Assembly: GCA_017630405.1 (NCBI GenBank)
Contig: JAGBVH010000019.1
Coordinates: 1 to 53,284 of the forward strand
Direction: 5' to 3'
Length of the DNA: 53,284 nt
Origin: Alphaproteobacteria bacterium
GTDB lineage: Bacteria; Pseudomonadota; Alphaproteobacteria; Rs-D84
Part shown: one piece after another, positions 34,476 to 43,242 of the stretch
Layout of the letters: every line of letters starts with the position of its first letter
Position numbering within the stretch: the first letter of the stretch is position 1
Notes under the pieces: model-generated
Databases searched by the model: none
The model's input: the letters and a program-made list of their open reading frames with translations, nothing else
What the model was told of the DNA's origin: nothing
Translations under genes and position numbers: made by a program

Positions 34476-34573
34476 TTTTTGGCAGGGCGACTCGTGCAAT
34501 TAACGAACTAATGACTTACGCGATTTGCTGTTGTTCGGGAAAGATGTTAAAGATTTTTTGAAAAATTTATAAT
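34476..34573 (+). repeat. Element R, copy 1 (decayed)
   Basis: Starts TTTTTGGCAGGGC and shares GTGCAATT, the CGAAC-to-TTCGGGAAAGA-TTAAA core and final TTTTTGAAAAATTTATAAT with copies R2-R4, but its promoter is changed to TTTATAAT and it now precedes a convergent gene. Confidence 0.7.
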
Positions 34574-35064
34574 AAATATCTGACATCGCAAATTGTGTTA
34601 TATTCTTTATCTGATACAGATTCTATTTTATCCTTTTTTATTTCAAATGTTTCTACGTTTGCTTTTGTTGGTTCCGTATAATCTTTACCAACAGGTCTTG
34701 AAGCGCTTGTTATCACAAACGGTTGCATTTGAAATTTATAAGCACGCAAGACGCAATCTGCACCTTCCAATGTTGTTAAATGTGTCAGCAATTTGCCGTC
34801 ATCCAGATATATATCATAAAAAGTGTAAGAATGTGCGGTACCTGTTACAAAACGTCCACGTTTAATAGTATCTTTTATGCTGTCATTATTAACATCGATA
34901 TAGAAAGTATCTATTTGTTTTGTACCATAATCTTCTGGTAAATCAAAAACTTCTGTTTTATCTGGTTTGGGCAAACCATCAGAAAAATCGGCAGTATATT
35001 CAACTTGTGTCGTACAAGCCGCACACATTAACAAGATAAAAAAATCAATCAACACTTTCCGCAT
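34567..35064 (-). CDS. GADC-domain lipoprotein, paralogue of 24113-24742
   Basis: 165 residues from MRKVLIDF, chosen because it opens a signal with lipobox LMCAAC (acylated Cys 15) whereas the in-frame upstream ATGs would bury it. The domain begins after an acidic stretch: DVNNDSIKDTI, TLEGADCVLRAYKF, SRPVGKDYTEPTKA and a final TICDVRYLL. These match the 24113 protein block for block. It overlaps the 3' end of the 35045 gene by about 20 nt. A periplasmic partner of that phage-type protein, perhaps its inhibitor, is an inference. Confidence 0.72.
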   Translation of the reverse strand: MRKVLIDFFILLMCAACTTQVEYTADFSDGLPKPDKTEVFDLPEDYGTKQIDTFYIDVNNDSIKDTIKRGRFVTGTAHSYTFYDIYLDDGKLLTHLTTLEGADCVLRAYKFQMQPFVITSASRPVGKDYTEPTKANVETFEIKKDKIESVSDKEYNTICDVRYLL

Positions 35065-35650
35065 GACATCTGCATCCGTATTCTTCACCTGGATGTGGTG
35101 TATCATACCATGTTCTGACTTCGCCGTCCAGTGCTTCATGCTCAGGTCGAACTTTATCATCGCCAACTGTTACCCAAACATATTTTTCATATTTTGAAAC
35201 CAAACGTTTTTTGCCCGACATATTCCCCTCGTGTTTAGCCATCGCTTTTGCTAGGTTTAACAGATTATCTTTTGAAAGGTTATTCATCGGTGTTGAGCGT
35301 GGAAAGCCAGTTTGTCTTTCAATAGATTTTAAATAATTTTCAACATTGTTTTCGTTTGGTGGCGCATATCTGTTTATTGCGCCTTCTATCGTTAGTTTTT
35401 GATACGAATTTGTTGCCAGCAAACTAGCCATGGCATTAAAACCTGTCGCAGTATCTGGAAATATAGCAAACCTGCCGTCTGTTCCAATCGCGCCATTATT
35501 GCGTGCAAATTTCCCATCTTCTAAATTTCCAGGGTTGTTATTACGCCATGCTCTGCTGCCGCCACTTGCTTCGTATATGTTTCCATCGTTCCCGACATAC
35601 ATTCTGGTTGTGCCAATTCCTGGAAATGCGGATATATAGATGGGTTCCAT
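35045..35650 (-). CDS. NPGN-domain protein with phage MuF-type C-terminus
   Basis: 201 residues. N-terminal about 35-135: RAWRNNNPGNLEDG, GAIGTDGRFAIFPDTATGF, RYAPPNENN, all in the same order as in the 24739 protein and phage virion proteins. The last 35 residues read VGDDKVRPEHEALDG and HPGEEYGCRC, the hallmark of the phage Mu gpF/SPP1 gp7 (MuF) head-morphogenesis C-terminus. Together this looks like a phage-derived two-part effector. No signal peptide. The start has GGAG about 7 nt upstream; two minus-strand terminators lie between it and its probable promoter. Confidence 0.72.
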   Translation of the reverse strand: MEPIYISAFPGIGTTRMYVGNDGNIYEASGGSRAWRNNNPGNLEDGKFARNNGAIGTDGRFAIFPDTATGFNAMASLLATNSYQKLTIEGAINRYAPPNENNVENYLKSIERQTGFPRSTPMNNLSKDNLLNLAKAMAKHEGNMSGKKRLVSKYEKYVWVTVGDDKVRPEHEALDGEVRTWYDTPHPGEEYGCRCHAESVD

Positions 35651-35681
35651 TTGTAACTCCTTTTGTTAAATGAAAAAAAAC

Positions 35682-35725
35682 ACCCGCGCGTGGCGGGTAA
35701 TAAAAAAAGACGACCAAATGTCGTC
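35682..35725 (-). terminator. Two tandem terminators inside the leader of the NPGN-MuF operon
   Basis: On the minus strand GACGAC/GTCGTC (35709-35714 with 35720-35725) with seven T, then ACCCGC/GCGGGT (35682-35687 with 35693-35698) with eight T. Both lie downstream of the promoter at 35740 and before the ATG at 35650. Confidence 0.7.
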
Positions 35726-35739
35726 CGCTGAATGAAAGT

Positions 35740-35748
35740 ATTATATCA
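35740..35748 (-). promoter_or_regulatory. Extended -10 promoter upstream of the NPGN-MuF operon
   Basis: TGATATAAT on the minus strand, 90 nt before the start codon, followed by the two terminators. Confidence 0.5.
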
Positions 35749-35815
35749 CAAAACGTGCAAAAAATCAATTCTATATTTCGAACCGCCCGGGCCCTTTGGG
35801 TTTTTAATAAAAAAT

Positions 35816-35831
35816 CCGTCCAAACGGACGG
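35816..35831 (+). terminator. Terminator hairpin before element R2
   Basis: CCGTCC/GGACGG with loop AAAC, 7-10 nt before TTTGGCAG, the same arrangement as at the other R elements. Confidence 0.6.
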
Positions 35832-35837
35832 AAAATC

Positions 35838-35941
35838 AGATTTGGCAGGGCTATCTGTGCAATTCACGAGCTGATTTTCTTCATGAACTTTTGTTGTTTG
35901 GGAAAGAAATTAAGGTGCTTTTGAAAAAATTATGATATAAT
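35838..35941 (+). repeat. Element R, copy 2: leader with promoter
   Basis: TTTGGCAGGGCTATCTG ... TGCAATTCACGA ... TTTGGGAAAGAAATTAAGGTG ... TTATGATATAAT. Ends in the extended -10 box TGATATAAT (35933-35941), 27 nt before the next gene's ATG. Strongly similar to R3 and R4. Confidence 0.8.
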
Positions 35942-35967
35942 GAAGCAAAACAGCAAGAGCTAAAAGA

Positions 35968-36621
35968 ATGAACGAAAAATTGCAAATTTTTTTAACAAAA
36001 CTCGCGTTGAAGTACTCTCCATTCGGAAAAGAGTGGTATTCTGGTCCCAAATGTTTTGAAGACGGTTTAAATGCAAAAGGCATAAAATTACCAGAGCATT
36101 TATATTACCAATACAAATTACCGGGCAATGACAAACCAGAACTCTATATGATGAAACTCGCTTTATACAGTTTCTTTATTGACTATGATAAATATGGGTA
36201 TGATATATGTTCAGATAAAACAGAAAAAATAACACAATCAGAAAAAAATTTGATAATTAATGAAATTCGTTCAAAACAAAAAGAATATGCACAAAAAATA
36301 TTGGACGATGGCAAAGAATTGTTAAAACAGAACCCAAATTTACAACACTTATCGGTTAATCCAGATAACGTTTTTGATATTTTGGCTGGTGCCACTTTTT
36401 GGTATCTGCCACGCAATATAGAATATTTTATTGATTATAAAAATCGAGATATTAACAAAGAGCAAGAAATATATGGTATAATTAAGAAATACGGTATACA
36501 AGAGTCGTGTGGTATCCTTGCACCAGAAGTAGCTGATATGATAATTTCTGCACTAGAAAAACATAAACAAACCTCATTTCTGTCTTATGTAAATAAAAAT
36601 CAAGAGCACCAAAGTTCGTAA
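35968..36621 (+). CDS. Accessory protein of unknown function (cassette gene 1)
   Basis: 217 residues, AT-rich codons, helical and charged, many Lys/Glu (SKQKEYAQKILDDGKELLKQN). Recognisable only as a soluble cytoplasmic protein; no signal or membrane helix. PSGKEWYSGPKCFEDGL-like N-terminus and a GCGILAPEVADMI stretch near the end are the most distinctive segments. Its promoter is inside R2 and its stop codon lies within tail element S1. Confidence 0.55.
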   Translation: MNEKLQIFLTKLALKYSPFGKEWYSGPKCFEDGLNAKGIKLPEHLYYQYKLPGNDKPELYMMKLALYSFFIDYDKYGYDICSDKTEKITQSEKNLIINEIRSKQKEYAQKILDDGKELLKQNPNLQHLSVNPDNVFDILAGATFWYLPRNIEYFIDYKNRDINKEQEIYGIIKKYGIQESCGILAPEVADMIISALEKHKQTSFLSYVNKNQEHQSS

Positions 36622-36712
36622 ATTGGCAAAACGGGGTTAGTTTTTGATACCCAACTTACGAACTCGTGAAAGTATTGGAAAACAAATAAAAAATCACCCG
36701 TTTGGGTGATTT
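36611..36712 (+). repeat. Element S, copy 1: palindromic tail and terminator
   Basis: AGTTCGTAAATTGG (36613-36626) pairs with CCAACTTACGAACT (36651-36664); then CGTGAAAGTATTGGAAA, and a hairpin AAATCACCC/GGGTGATTT (36691-36712). Directly followed by the tRNA-Glu 3' end. Confidence 0.8.
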
Positions 36713-36716
36713 TGTT

Positions 36717-36830
36717 ATTTTGGCAGCCCCAACCGGATTCGAACCGGTGTTCTCGCCTTGAAAGGGCGGTGTCCTAGGCCTCTAGACGATGGGGCCAAAA
36801 CTGCCGTGTTCATCTGAACGCCGGCAAATT
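36717..36830 (-). repeat. 114-bp direct repeat, left copy (contains tRNA-Glu)
   Basis: Base-for-base identical to 44353-44466 by eye. It holds the tRNA-Glu gene and its 34-nt upstream hairpin but stops inside the -10 region, so this copy lacks the consensus promoter. Confidence 0.85.
36721..36796 (-). tRNA. tRNA-Glu (TTC), copy 1
   Basis: GGCCCCA/TGGGGCT acceptor (G1-U72 wobble), T arm GGTTCGAATCC, anticodon loop CTTTCAA reading TTC and encoded CCA at 36721-36723. Identical to copy 2. No good promoter upstream, so its expression is uncertain. Confidence 0.92.
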
Positions 36831-37177
36831 TGATTTAGTGGTTTTGGAATATCCACGCCGCTCCATCCATACCTAGAATTGTTTCAAAAGATTTGACTGT
36901 TGTTTCATTTTATAGCCTTTTGTTTTTAGTTATGGTTGCACTTTATTGCTTTAACCTAAGTAAATTTTAACGCCAAAAAAAGCAAAAGTACGCAAAACAA
37001 ACGCAGAAATTGGGGGCATTTTAACTATACGGTTTGTATAGTAATAAGTTGCTTTTTACCCACTAATGGTCAGATATTACATATCAAATTACAAAAGGTG
37101 CAATAAAACGCACATAAACAAGCAAAATTCAAGCCGTGGCAGGTGTTTTATATAACAATAAAGAGGTTATTAGAATA
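36831..37177. other. Intergenic region without a gene
   Basis: 347 bp between tRNA-Glu copy 1 and livF. AT-rich. The only structured feature is a perfect inverted repeat ACTATAC/GTATAGT (37026-37032 with 37038-37044), loop GGTTT. I see no gene and no clear terminator for livF. Confidence 0.6.
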
Positions 37178-37876
37178 TCACTTAAATACCACAGACACCA
37201 TTTTTTCAAGTGTTTTGCCGTTGGATTTACCATCGTATGCAACCCGCCCATCTTGCAGGATATACGCATAATCTGTTAATGGTAATAAAGTTTTCAAGTT
37301 ATGTTCCACGATTACGAATGCTGTGCCAGTATGTTTTTGCAAATCTTTGATTTTATGAAATACATCATTTATCAACTTTGGCGACAGGCCAATCGATGGT
37401 TCATCCATTAAAATCATCTTTGGTTTGCTGATTAAACCGCGCGCCAAAGCGACAATTTGTTGTTGCCCCCCAGATAATTCACCCGCCATATTGTCTAATT
37501 TTGTACGCAAATCTGGGAAATATTCCAAAACATCATCCAAATATTGCGGAAATAACGACCGGTCTGCCCACGAATGTGTTGCCAATTCCAAATTTTCCAA
37601 CACAGACATTTCTGGGAACACTCTATCACGTTGTGGAATAAAACAAATGCCATTTTTTACCAAATTTTGCGGTGTGGGGTGAATTTTTTTACCGTCCAAA
37701 TATATTTCGCCACCCATCGGCTTTATCACACCAAATGCAGTTTTTAACAATGTGGATTTTCCGGCACCATTTGCCCCCATAATAACCGTTATACAGTTGT
37801 CGCGAAACACAACCGATATATCGTTCAATATCGCCTTTTTACCATAACCTGCTTTGATATTTTTTAACTCAAGCAT
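37178..37876 (-). CDS. livF: Branched-chain amino acid ABC transporter ATP-binding protein LivF
   Basis: 232 residues with Walker A GANGAGKST, GELSGGQQQIV signature and Walker B MILMDEPSIGLSP, then the switch His in VEHN. The LivF form SIGLSPKLI and length fit. Hydrolyses ATP to power amino-acid import with LivG, LivH and LivM. Last gene of the operon, 1 nt from livG. Confidence 0.93.
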   Translation of the reverse strand: MLELKNIKAGYGKKAILNDISVVFRDNCITVIMGANGAGKSTLLKTAFGVIKPMGGEIYLDGKKIHPTPQNLVKNGICFIPQRDRVFPEMSVLENLELATHSWADRSLFPQYLDDVLEYFPDLRTKLDNMAGELSGGQQQIVALARGLISKPKMILMDEPSIGLSPKLINDVFHKIKDLQKHTGTAFVIVEHNLKTLLPLTDYAYILQDGRVAYDGKSNGKTLEKMVSVVFK

Positions 37877-37877
37877 T

Positions 37878-38609
37878 TTATACCCCCAGGTATGCTTGTT
37901 GAACTGATTTATTTTTTAACACTGCATCCGGTTTGCCAGATGCCAGTAATGCCCCATGGTCCAGAACAATAATATGGTCGGACAATTGTTTTATGAGTCC
38001 CATATTGTGTTCAATAATCACAACCGTTTTCTTTTGTTTTTTCAATTCGCCAATCAAGCCCAGAACATGTTCAGCCATTTTTTCTTGTAATCCAGAAAAC
38101 GGTTCGTCCAGTAAATATATATCTGCATCTTGAATCAATGCGCGTCCCAATTCCAGCAATTTACGCTGACCATAAGACAATTCTTCTGCCAATTTATGCC
38201 GGTGCGATGTTAGGCCTACCTTTTCTAATATGGCATTGACGCATTTTTGCATTTCGTTTGTTTTGAATTGGCGTAGTGATTTCAACACACTTGTTTCAGC
38301 AATTGGCAATAATAAATTATCATCAACCGACAACTGATTTATCAAACGACCATCTTGGAAAGTGCGCGCTATACGAAGTTCGCGTAATTTAATAGGTTCA
38401 ATAAAATCAAATGTTTTATCGTCAATCGTAATTGTTCCGCAATCGGGTTTATAAAGCCCAGATATCAAATTCATCAAGGTTGTTTTCCCCGAACCATTTG
38501 GCCCAATCAGCCCCGTTGTTTTACCAGCGGCAATAGACACAGACAAATCATCAACGGCACGAAGTCCGCCAAAGTCTTTTGTTAAATGTGTTATTTCAAT
38601 CCCTTTCAC
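37878..38609 (-). CDS. livG: Branched-chain amino acid ABC transporter ATP-binding protein LivG
   Basis: 243 residues from the GTG at 38609, which follows AGGA by 6 nt; a TTG at 38630 is the alternative. Walker A GPNGSGKTT, LSYGQRKLLELGR signature in the LivG form (YGQ instead of SGG), Walker B IYLLDEPFSGL. Overlaps nothing and pairs with LivF as ATPase heterodimer. The stop of livM lies at the GTG. Confidence 0.92.
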   Translation of the reverse strand: MKGIEITHLTKDFGGLRAVDDLSVSIAAGKTTGLIGPNGSGKTTLMNLISGLYKPDCGTITIDDKTFDFIEPIKLRELRIARTFQDGRLINQLSVDDNLLLPIAETSVLKSLRQFKTNEMQKCVNAILEKVGLTSHRHKLAEELSYGQRKLLELGRALIQDADIYLLDEPFSGLQEKMAEHVLGLIGELKKQKKTVVIIEHNMGLIKQLSDHIIVLDHGALLASGKPDAVLKNKSVQQAYLGV

Positions 38610-38610
38610 T

Positions 38611-39477
38611 TTACATCCTGTATTTTCCAAAAAGTCCGCGTGGACGATAAACCATTATCAATATCAACGCCAATCCGTAAATCATCTGTTGCAACTGCGC
38701 CGCGGTTTCGTATGGCAGGCCAACAAAACGCAAAACCTCTGGCAAACTGAGTAATATCAGCACCCCAACGATGCTTCCCCAACTGGACGCTAGTCCGCCG
38801 ATAATAATAATCGTGAACAAGAACATACTTTCGTGAATTTGGAAAGTGCTGGGGTCGATAAACGCGATATACGACGCAAACAGTCCGCCTGCAATTCCTG
38901 CAACAACCGCAGACAGCAAGAATATGATATTCTTGAATCTTTCAACAGGATACCCCATAACGGTTGCTAATTCTTCGTCTTCACGAACTGCCTTTAATCC
39001 CCGACCGTATGAGGATTTATCAATGTATCGGTATAATGCAAAAATCAACGCCAACACGATAAACGCCAATCCCAGAAATGGGGCATTTGAATCAATTGCA
39101 AAACCAAATATTGACGGCTTTGGAATGCCGAATATGCCAAGTGGCCCATTCGTTAAATCTTTCCAATTTAACAGCAATGAATACACGATTATTGCCAATC
39201 CCGCAGACACAATCGCATAATACCCACCGTTGAATCTAGATAATATTTTACCAACGAAATATGCGACGGCAATATTGATAATTGCACCAATTAACAATGA
39301 CACAAAGAAATTCACCCCGAATTCTGTCATGACTATGGCGGTGGCATACGCACCGATACCAAAGAATGCGGCCTGACCCAACGATAGCAACCCTGTCATA
39401 CCCACCACCATGTTAAGGCTCAGAGCCAATACGCCATATATACAGAACAAAATCCCCAGGTTTATCAGGTATTCCAT
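38611..39477 (-). CDS. livM: Branched-chain amino acid ABC transporter permease LivM
   Basis: 288 residues, about eight or nine membrane helices, MVVGMTGLLSLGQAAFFGIGAYA near the N-terminus and the EAA-like loop region SSYGRGLKAVREDEELATVMG, followed by GGLASSWGSIVG. Both are LivM hallmarks. AGGAAATAAC ribosome site. Confidence 0.93.
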   Translation of the reverse strand: MEYLINLGILFCIYGVLALSLNMVVGMTGLLSLGQAAFFGIGAYATAIVMTEFGVNFFVSLLIGAIINIAVAYFVGKILSRFNGGYYAIVSAGLAIIVYSLLLNWKDLTNGPLGIFGIPKPSIFGFAIDSNAPFLGLAFIVLALIFALYRYIDKSSYGRGLKAVREDEELATVMGYPVERFKNIIFLLSAVVAGIAGGLFASYIAFIDPSTFQIHESMFLFTIIIIGGLASSWGSIVGVLILLSLPEVLRFVGLPYETAAQLQQMIYGLALILIMVYRPRGLFGKYRM

Positions 39478-39490
39478 TTTATGTTATTTC

Positions 39491-40549
39491 CTATTTTTCA
39501 AATACGACTGGTTTGCCATCTTTGTATGTACGCCATTCTGCCTCGTTCACGATAAAGCCATTAGGCAATAATTTACAAGTTCCAGACATACAATCGCGCG
39601 TTGCATGCGTTTTAATGTATTCATACACCGCATCCATATTATCAGGCCCAACAGTTTCAAATGCATCAATTGTTAATGATACCAAATCATATGCCACCGA
39701 TGTAAGATTCATATTTGTTAAATTATATTCCTTTTGTATACGTTCAACAAATTCGGGTGTTCCCCATTGGGCCATAATATGATTCACCCCTTGGAACACT
39801 TCTGTATCACTACTTAAATCTAAACCTTGACCATATATGCGATTGCGTTCAACCCCCATAGAATACAACTGACGCAACACTATATCTGATTCAGGCGGGA
39901 AAGCACTTACATAATACGCATCAACTTTTTTATATTTATCAGCAACAAATTTGAAATCGCGTTCGCCAGGGTTAAAACATTCAACTGTTGTTTTTATTCC
40001 GGCCTTGTTCAGTTTTTCACCCAGAACCTTTGATCCAGTACAAGAAACACCGACGTTTGCCGCAATAACTGCAATAGATTTTACATTATTCTTTTTCAAC
40101 GCACTAAGTGTCCTTGCGTGGAAACTTTCAAACGATGGTCCTTGGATAAAACCAATTTTACCCATTGGTTCGGTTTTTTCTGATTCCAAAGTTGCATTCA
40201 AATTCAAAACATTCGCAGATTCGGCAACTGGCACAATCGCCCGTCCTACGTGTGCCAAAGCAGAAATCAAAACCTTTGTATGATCAGCAGAAACAAGTTT
40301 CTGTGCCGCACTAACCGATTTTGCAGGCACACCTTGTCCATCTTCGAATACCACCTTGTATTTATATTTCAAATTAGTCTTGTTTTTATCCGCCAATGCA
40401 GTTTCAATACCAGCCCGAACCGCTGCACCAACTGATGCATTTGAACCTGTCATTGGCAACACTGCACCAATTTTAATTGTGTTTGCATCGTCTTTCTCAC
40501 AAGCCACTAATGCCAACACCGCACATAAAGATATCAGCAGTTTTTTCAT
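39491..40549 (-). CDS. livK: Branched-chain amino acid ABC transporter substrate-binding lipoprotein
   Basis: 352 residues with signal ending in lipobox LVAC (Cys 17), then the type I periplasmic-binding fold: GAVLPMTGSNASVG and YVSAFPPESD. Being lipidated it stays anchored in the inner membrane and delivers amino acids to LivHM. It overlaps livH by ATGA. Specificity (Leu/Ile/Val or others) cannot be read. Confidence 0.9.
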   Translation of the reverse strand: MKKLLISLCAVLALVACEKDDANTIKIGAVLPMTGSNASVGAAVRAGIETALADKNKTNLKYKYKVVFEDGQGVPAKSVSAAQKLVSADHTKVLISALAHVGRAIVPVAESANVLNLNATLESEKTEPMGKIGFIQGPSFESFHARTLSALKKNNVKSIAVIAANVGVSCTGSKVLGEKLNKAGIKTTVECFNPGERDFKFVADKYKKVDAYYVSAFPPESDIVLRQLYSMGVERNRIYGQGLDLSSDTEVFQGVNHIMAQWGTPEFVERIQKEYNLTNMNLTSVAYDLVSLTIDAFETVGPDNMDAVYEYIKTHATRDCMSGTCKLLPNGFIVNEAEWRTYKDGKPVVFEK

Positions 40550-41463
40550 TTTTTACTTCTCTTTGGTTTTGTTAATTTAAATTCGCAAGATACTTTTTTG
40601 GGTGTGCAAACAAATATTCCATTTGGACGTAACCACAACAGCAAGATAAATATTACAAAGGCGATTAAATCGCGCCACTGACTGGCAAAGAACCAAACAC
40701 CAATGTTTTCCGCCAACGCAAGTATCATTGACCCCAGGTAAGCCGCCAAGACAGTCGGTCCGCCAATAATTGCACCAATCATACCTTTGAATAAAATATT
40801 AAATCCCATTGTTGGTTCCATACCCGTATCAAAACCAACACAAACACCGTAAAGCCCCAATATTGCCCCCACGACAATTGATACAATTATAATCACACGA
40901 TTTATATTTATTCCGGTTGTATATGCCAATTCTGAACATTGCGCGATTGCACGGATTTCTTTGCCAAGGAAAGTTTTTTGCAACAAAACATATATTCCAA
41001 ACAACGATACCAGCCCCAGTATAATTATTATTAACTGCACCAATGGTAAATGTGCAAAGCCCAGGTTAAATTGTGTTAAATTCATAACCGAACCCAATGT
41101 TTGATATTGTGGTCCGAATATCAAATGAATAACCGATTCAAATATAGTATAAACACCCAAAGACACAACCAATAAAACCATAGGGCTGGCCCCCGCATTA
41201 CGCATTGGACGATATATAAATGCTTCCTGGACCCAGGTAAATAATATCACACCCAACAAAATCAATGGATATGCATAAATACCAAACATCGGTAATAATG
41301 AATAACCCAAATATGCACCCAATGCAACGGACGCACCCAATGCCAAATTAAAAAACGGAGATACAGAAAACATCAAGCGGAAAGCCATTGCGACAATCGC
41401 ATAACCCGACCCAATAATCAGGGTATTCAACAAAACAGACGATAAAATACCTACGTCAGACAA
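40546..41463 (-). CDS. livH: Branched-chain amino acid ABC transporter permease LivH
   Basis: 305 residues, about eight membrane helices, AMAFRLMFSVSPFFNLALGA at the N-terminus and the loop TFLGKEIRAIAQCSELAYTTGIN, with GMIGAIIGGPTVLAAYLGS late; standard LivH. It starts at a TTG (41463) with AAGGAAG 7 nt upstream. First gene of the operon. Confidence 0.92.
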   Translation of the reverse strand: MSDVGILSSVLLNTLIIGSGYAIVAMAFRLMFSVSPFFNLALGASVALGAYLGYSLLPMFGIYAYPLILLGVILFTWVQEAFIYRPMRNAGASPMVLLVVSLGVYTIFESVIHLIFGPQYQTLGSVMNLTQFNLGFAHLPLVQLIIIILGLVSLFGIYVLLQKTFLGKEIRAIAQCSELAYTTGININRVIIIVSIVVGAILGLYGVCVGFDTGMEPTMGFNILFKGMIGAIIGGPTVLAAYLGSMILALAENIGVWFFASQWRDLIAFVIFILLLWLRPNGIFVCTPKKVSCEFKLTKPKRSKK

Positions 41464-41489
41464 TGTATTTCTTCCTTGTTCGGTGAAAC

Positions 41490-41518
41490 ATAGTACACAA
41501 TGCGGATTATTTTGTAAA
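41490..41518 (-). promoter_or_regulatory. liv operon promoter
   Basis: On the minus strand TTTACA (41513-41518), 17-bp spacer, TACTAT (41490-41495), about 30 nt before the livH start. Confidence 0.6.
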
Positions 41519-41703
41519 CAAAAATCGTGTGATTTTTATACACCAAAAAGGCCAAAGAACTACTGAATACGAGATTAATCAAATACCGATTTCATAAATC
41601 GTATATTATGGAAAAATCAGATTTATAAATTAATACTATTAGTCATATCGCCTTTTACGAATTCGAACAAAGAAAAAAGTTAGATTTCTAACCTTTTTCA
41701 TAA

Positions 41704-41806
41704 AAAGTTCGAAAGTTGATAAAACTGTGCCTATTTTTACCACCCAACTTACGAACTCGTGAAAGTGTTGGAAATCTAACAAAAAACACCGCTTTGTGCG
41801 GTGTTT
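41704..41806 (+). repeat. Element S, copy 2: palindromic tail and terminator
   Basis: AGTTCGAAAGTTGA (41706-41719) with CCAACTTACGAACT (41744-41757), then GTGAAAGTGTTGGAAA and hairpin AAACACCGC/GCGGTGTTT (41784-41806). No intact gene precedes it; 41519-41703 holds only AT-rich DNA and a weak hairpin near 41680. Confidence 0.75.
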
Positions 41807-41809
41807 TAA

Positions 41810-41912
41810 TTTTTGGCAGTGCCATCAGTGCAATTCACGAATTGATTTTATTCATGAGATTTTGTTGTTTGGGAAAGAAATTAAGGTGTTTTTGAAAAAA
41901 TTATGATATAAT
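41810..41912 (+). repeat. Element R, copy 3: leader with promoter
   Basis: TTTTTGGCAGTGCCATCAG ... TGCAATTCACGA ... TTTGGGAAAGAAATTAAGGTG ... TTATGATATAAT (TGATATAAT at 41904-41912). The 3' half is identical to R2. Confidence 0.8.
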
Positions 41913-41931
41913 TACATATAAGGAGCAAACA

Positions 41932-43227
41932 ATGGAAAAATCGGAAATTTTTAATAAAGCAAAATGGGATTTGGAACGAGGCTATACAACTGAAGAAAAA
42001 TATGTATCCGATATGTCAAATTGGCTTTGTGTACATGCCACAAATTATATGCCCCAACAAAATGCCACTGGAGATTATTTTATTCAAACTACGGCGATGG
42101 CAACAAATAACGAAATTGCACGTGCAACAATCCATGTCACATTAAACCAAATCGTTTATTCTCATATGAGTGGGAATTGGGATTCTGCACCATTTGTTAT
42201 ATTAGCTCCTTATAATGATGTTGTTGAAATAAATGGTAAACCATCCATGGTTGCATCAGAAGATACTTATTTTATCCCAAATCCTGACACAGGTTTGGTT
42301 TTACCAAAAAATGCGTGTATTATTAAACCAGATAATAGCACTTTATTTACTATCGGCGAACATGTTTCTACATACAAAACAGATAATTATACAGAACAAG
42401 AAATACAAACGATTTTCTCTTTTATGCCACCTTATTCTTTTGAGCGTGAAGAATATGACAAATATAACCATGACCAAATAAGCAAACAAGAATTAACAAA
42501 CATATTTTTCTATGATGAAAAACTAAAACAAAGATACGAACAAGCAACAGATAAAAAACCTATCTTGCATGAAATATGCGAACAAAGAAAAAACGCTATA
42601 TTGAAAAAAAATTTGCGTAATGCAGTTGTTACTATGACCATGGAAAAAATGGGCTATCTCTATATACATTCCCATGAAGATTCTGTAAGCGGACAATTTG
42701 CTGAAACAGCCAAATCCACAAATATACCATCAAACAGTGGCAGACAAGCACATTCTGCTTCATTGGAAAAAGCATTAGAAGCAAACAGCAAATGGTTAAG
42801 CGATACATTATCAGTATTAAAAACAGGTAATTTAGATGATATATACTCTAGTGTGACTTTTGAAGGTGGTGATATGTTTGGTGGTTCACAACCAAAATTA
42901 GTTAATAAATATATCAGAGCAAGTATTATAAAAGATAATTCACCTGATTTCTATGATATGTATACCGAAACTTTTAATTATTGGAATCGTGATAGAAGAA
43001 AAACATATGCCAGCATCAAAGACTATAACCCACGCTTGGATGAAGTTATACGTCGTAATAATGAACGAATGACTAACCAATACTCAATAGTTCTAAAAAC
43101 ACTTAAACAGAATCCGAAATTTGACGAATTTAAACAAAAGCTAGAACATTTTGATAAACCATGGTTGGGACTTTCAGACGAAGAGTTAATGCTACTTGGC
43201 ATACCCAAAGAAAATCAGAATTATTAA
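41932..43227 (+). CDS. Accessory protein of unknown function (cassette gene 2)
   Basis: 431 residues, soluble, no signal. The first 190 residues resemble a domain with repeated Tyr/Asn and the phrase VTLNQIVYSHMSGNW, TYFIPNPDTGLVLPKNACIIKP. The C-terminal half is helical and charged (RDRRKTYASIKDYNPRLDEVIRRNNERM). AAGGAG lies 5 nt before the ATG. Promoter in R3; tail S3 begins about 16 nt after the stop. It is AT-richer than core genes, consistent with transfer. No recognised family. Confidence 0.6.
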   Translation: MEKSEIFNKAKWDLERGYTTEEKYVSDMSNWLCVHATNYMPQQNATGDYFIQTTAMATNNEIARATIHVTLNQIVYSHMSGNWDSAPFVILAPYNDVVEINGKPSMVASEDTYFIPNPDTGLVLPKNACIIKPDNSTLFTIGEHVSTYKTDNYTEQEIQTIFSFMPPYSFEREEYDKYNHDQISKQELTNIFFYDEKLKQRYEQATDKKPILHEICEQRKNAILKKNLRNAVVTMTMEKMGYLYIHSHEDSVSGQFAETAKSTNIPSNSGRQAHSASLEKALEANSKWLSDTLSVLKTGNLDDIYSSVTFEGGDMFGGSQPKLVNKYIRASIIKDNSPDFYDMYTETFNYWNRDRRKTYASIKDYNPRLDEVIRRNNERMTNQYSIVLKTLKQNPKFDEFKQKLEHFDKPWLGLSDEELMLLGIPKENQNY

Positions 43228-43242
43228 ATTTTGAAATCAGTC

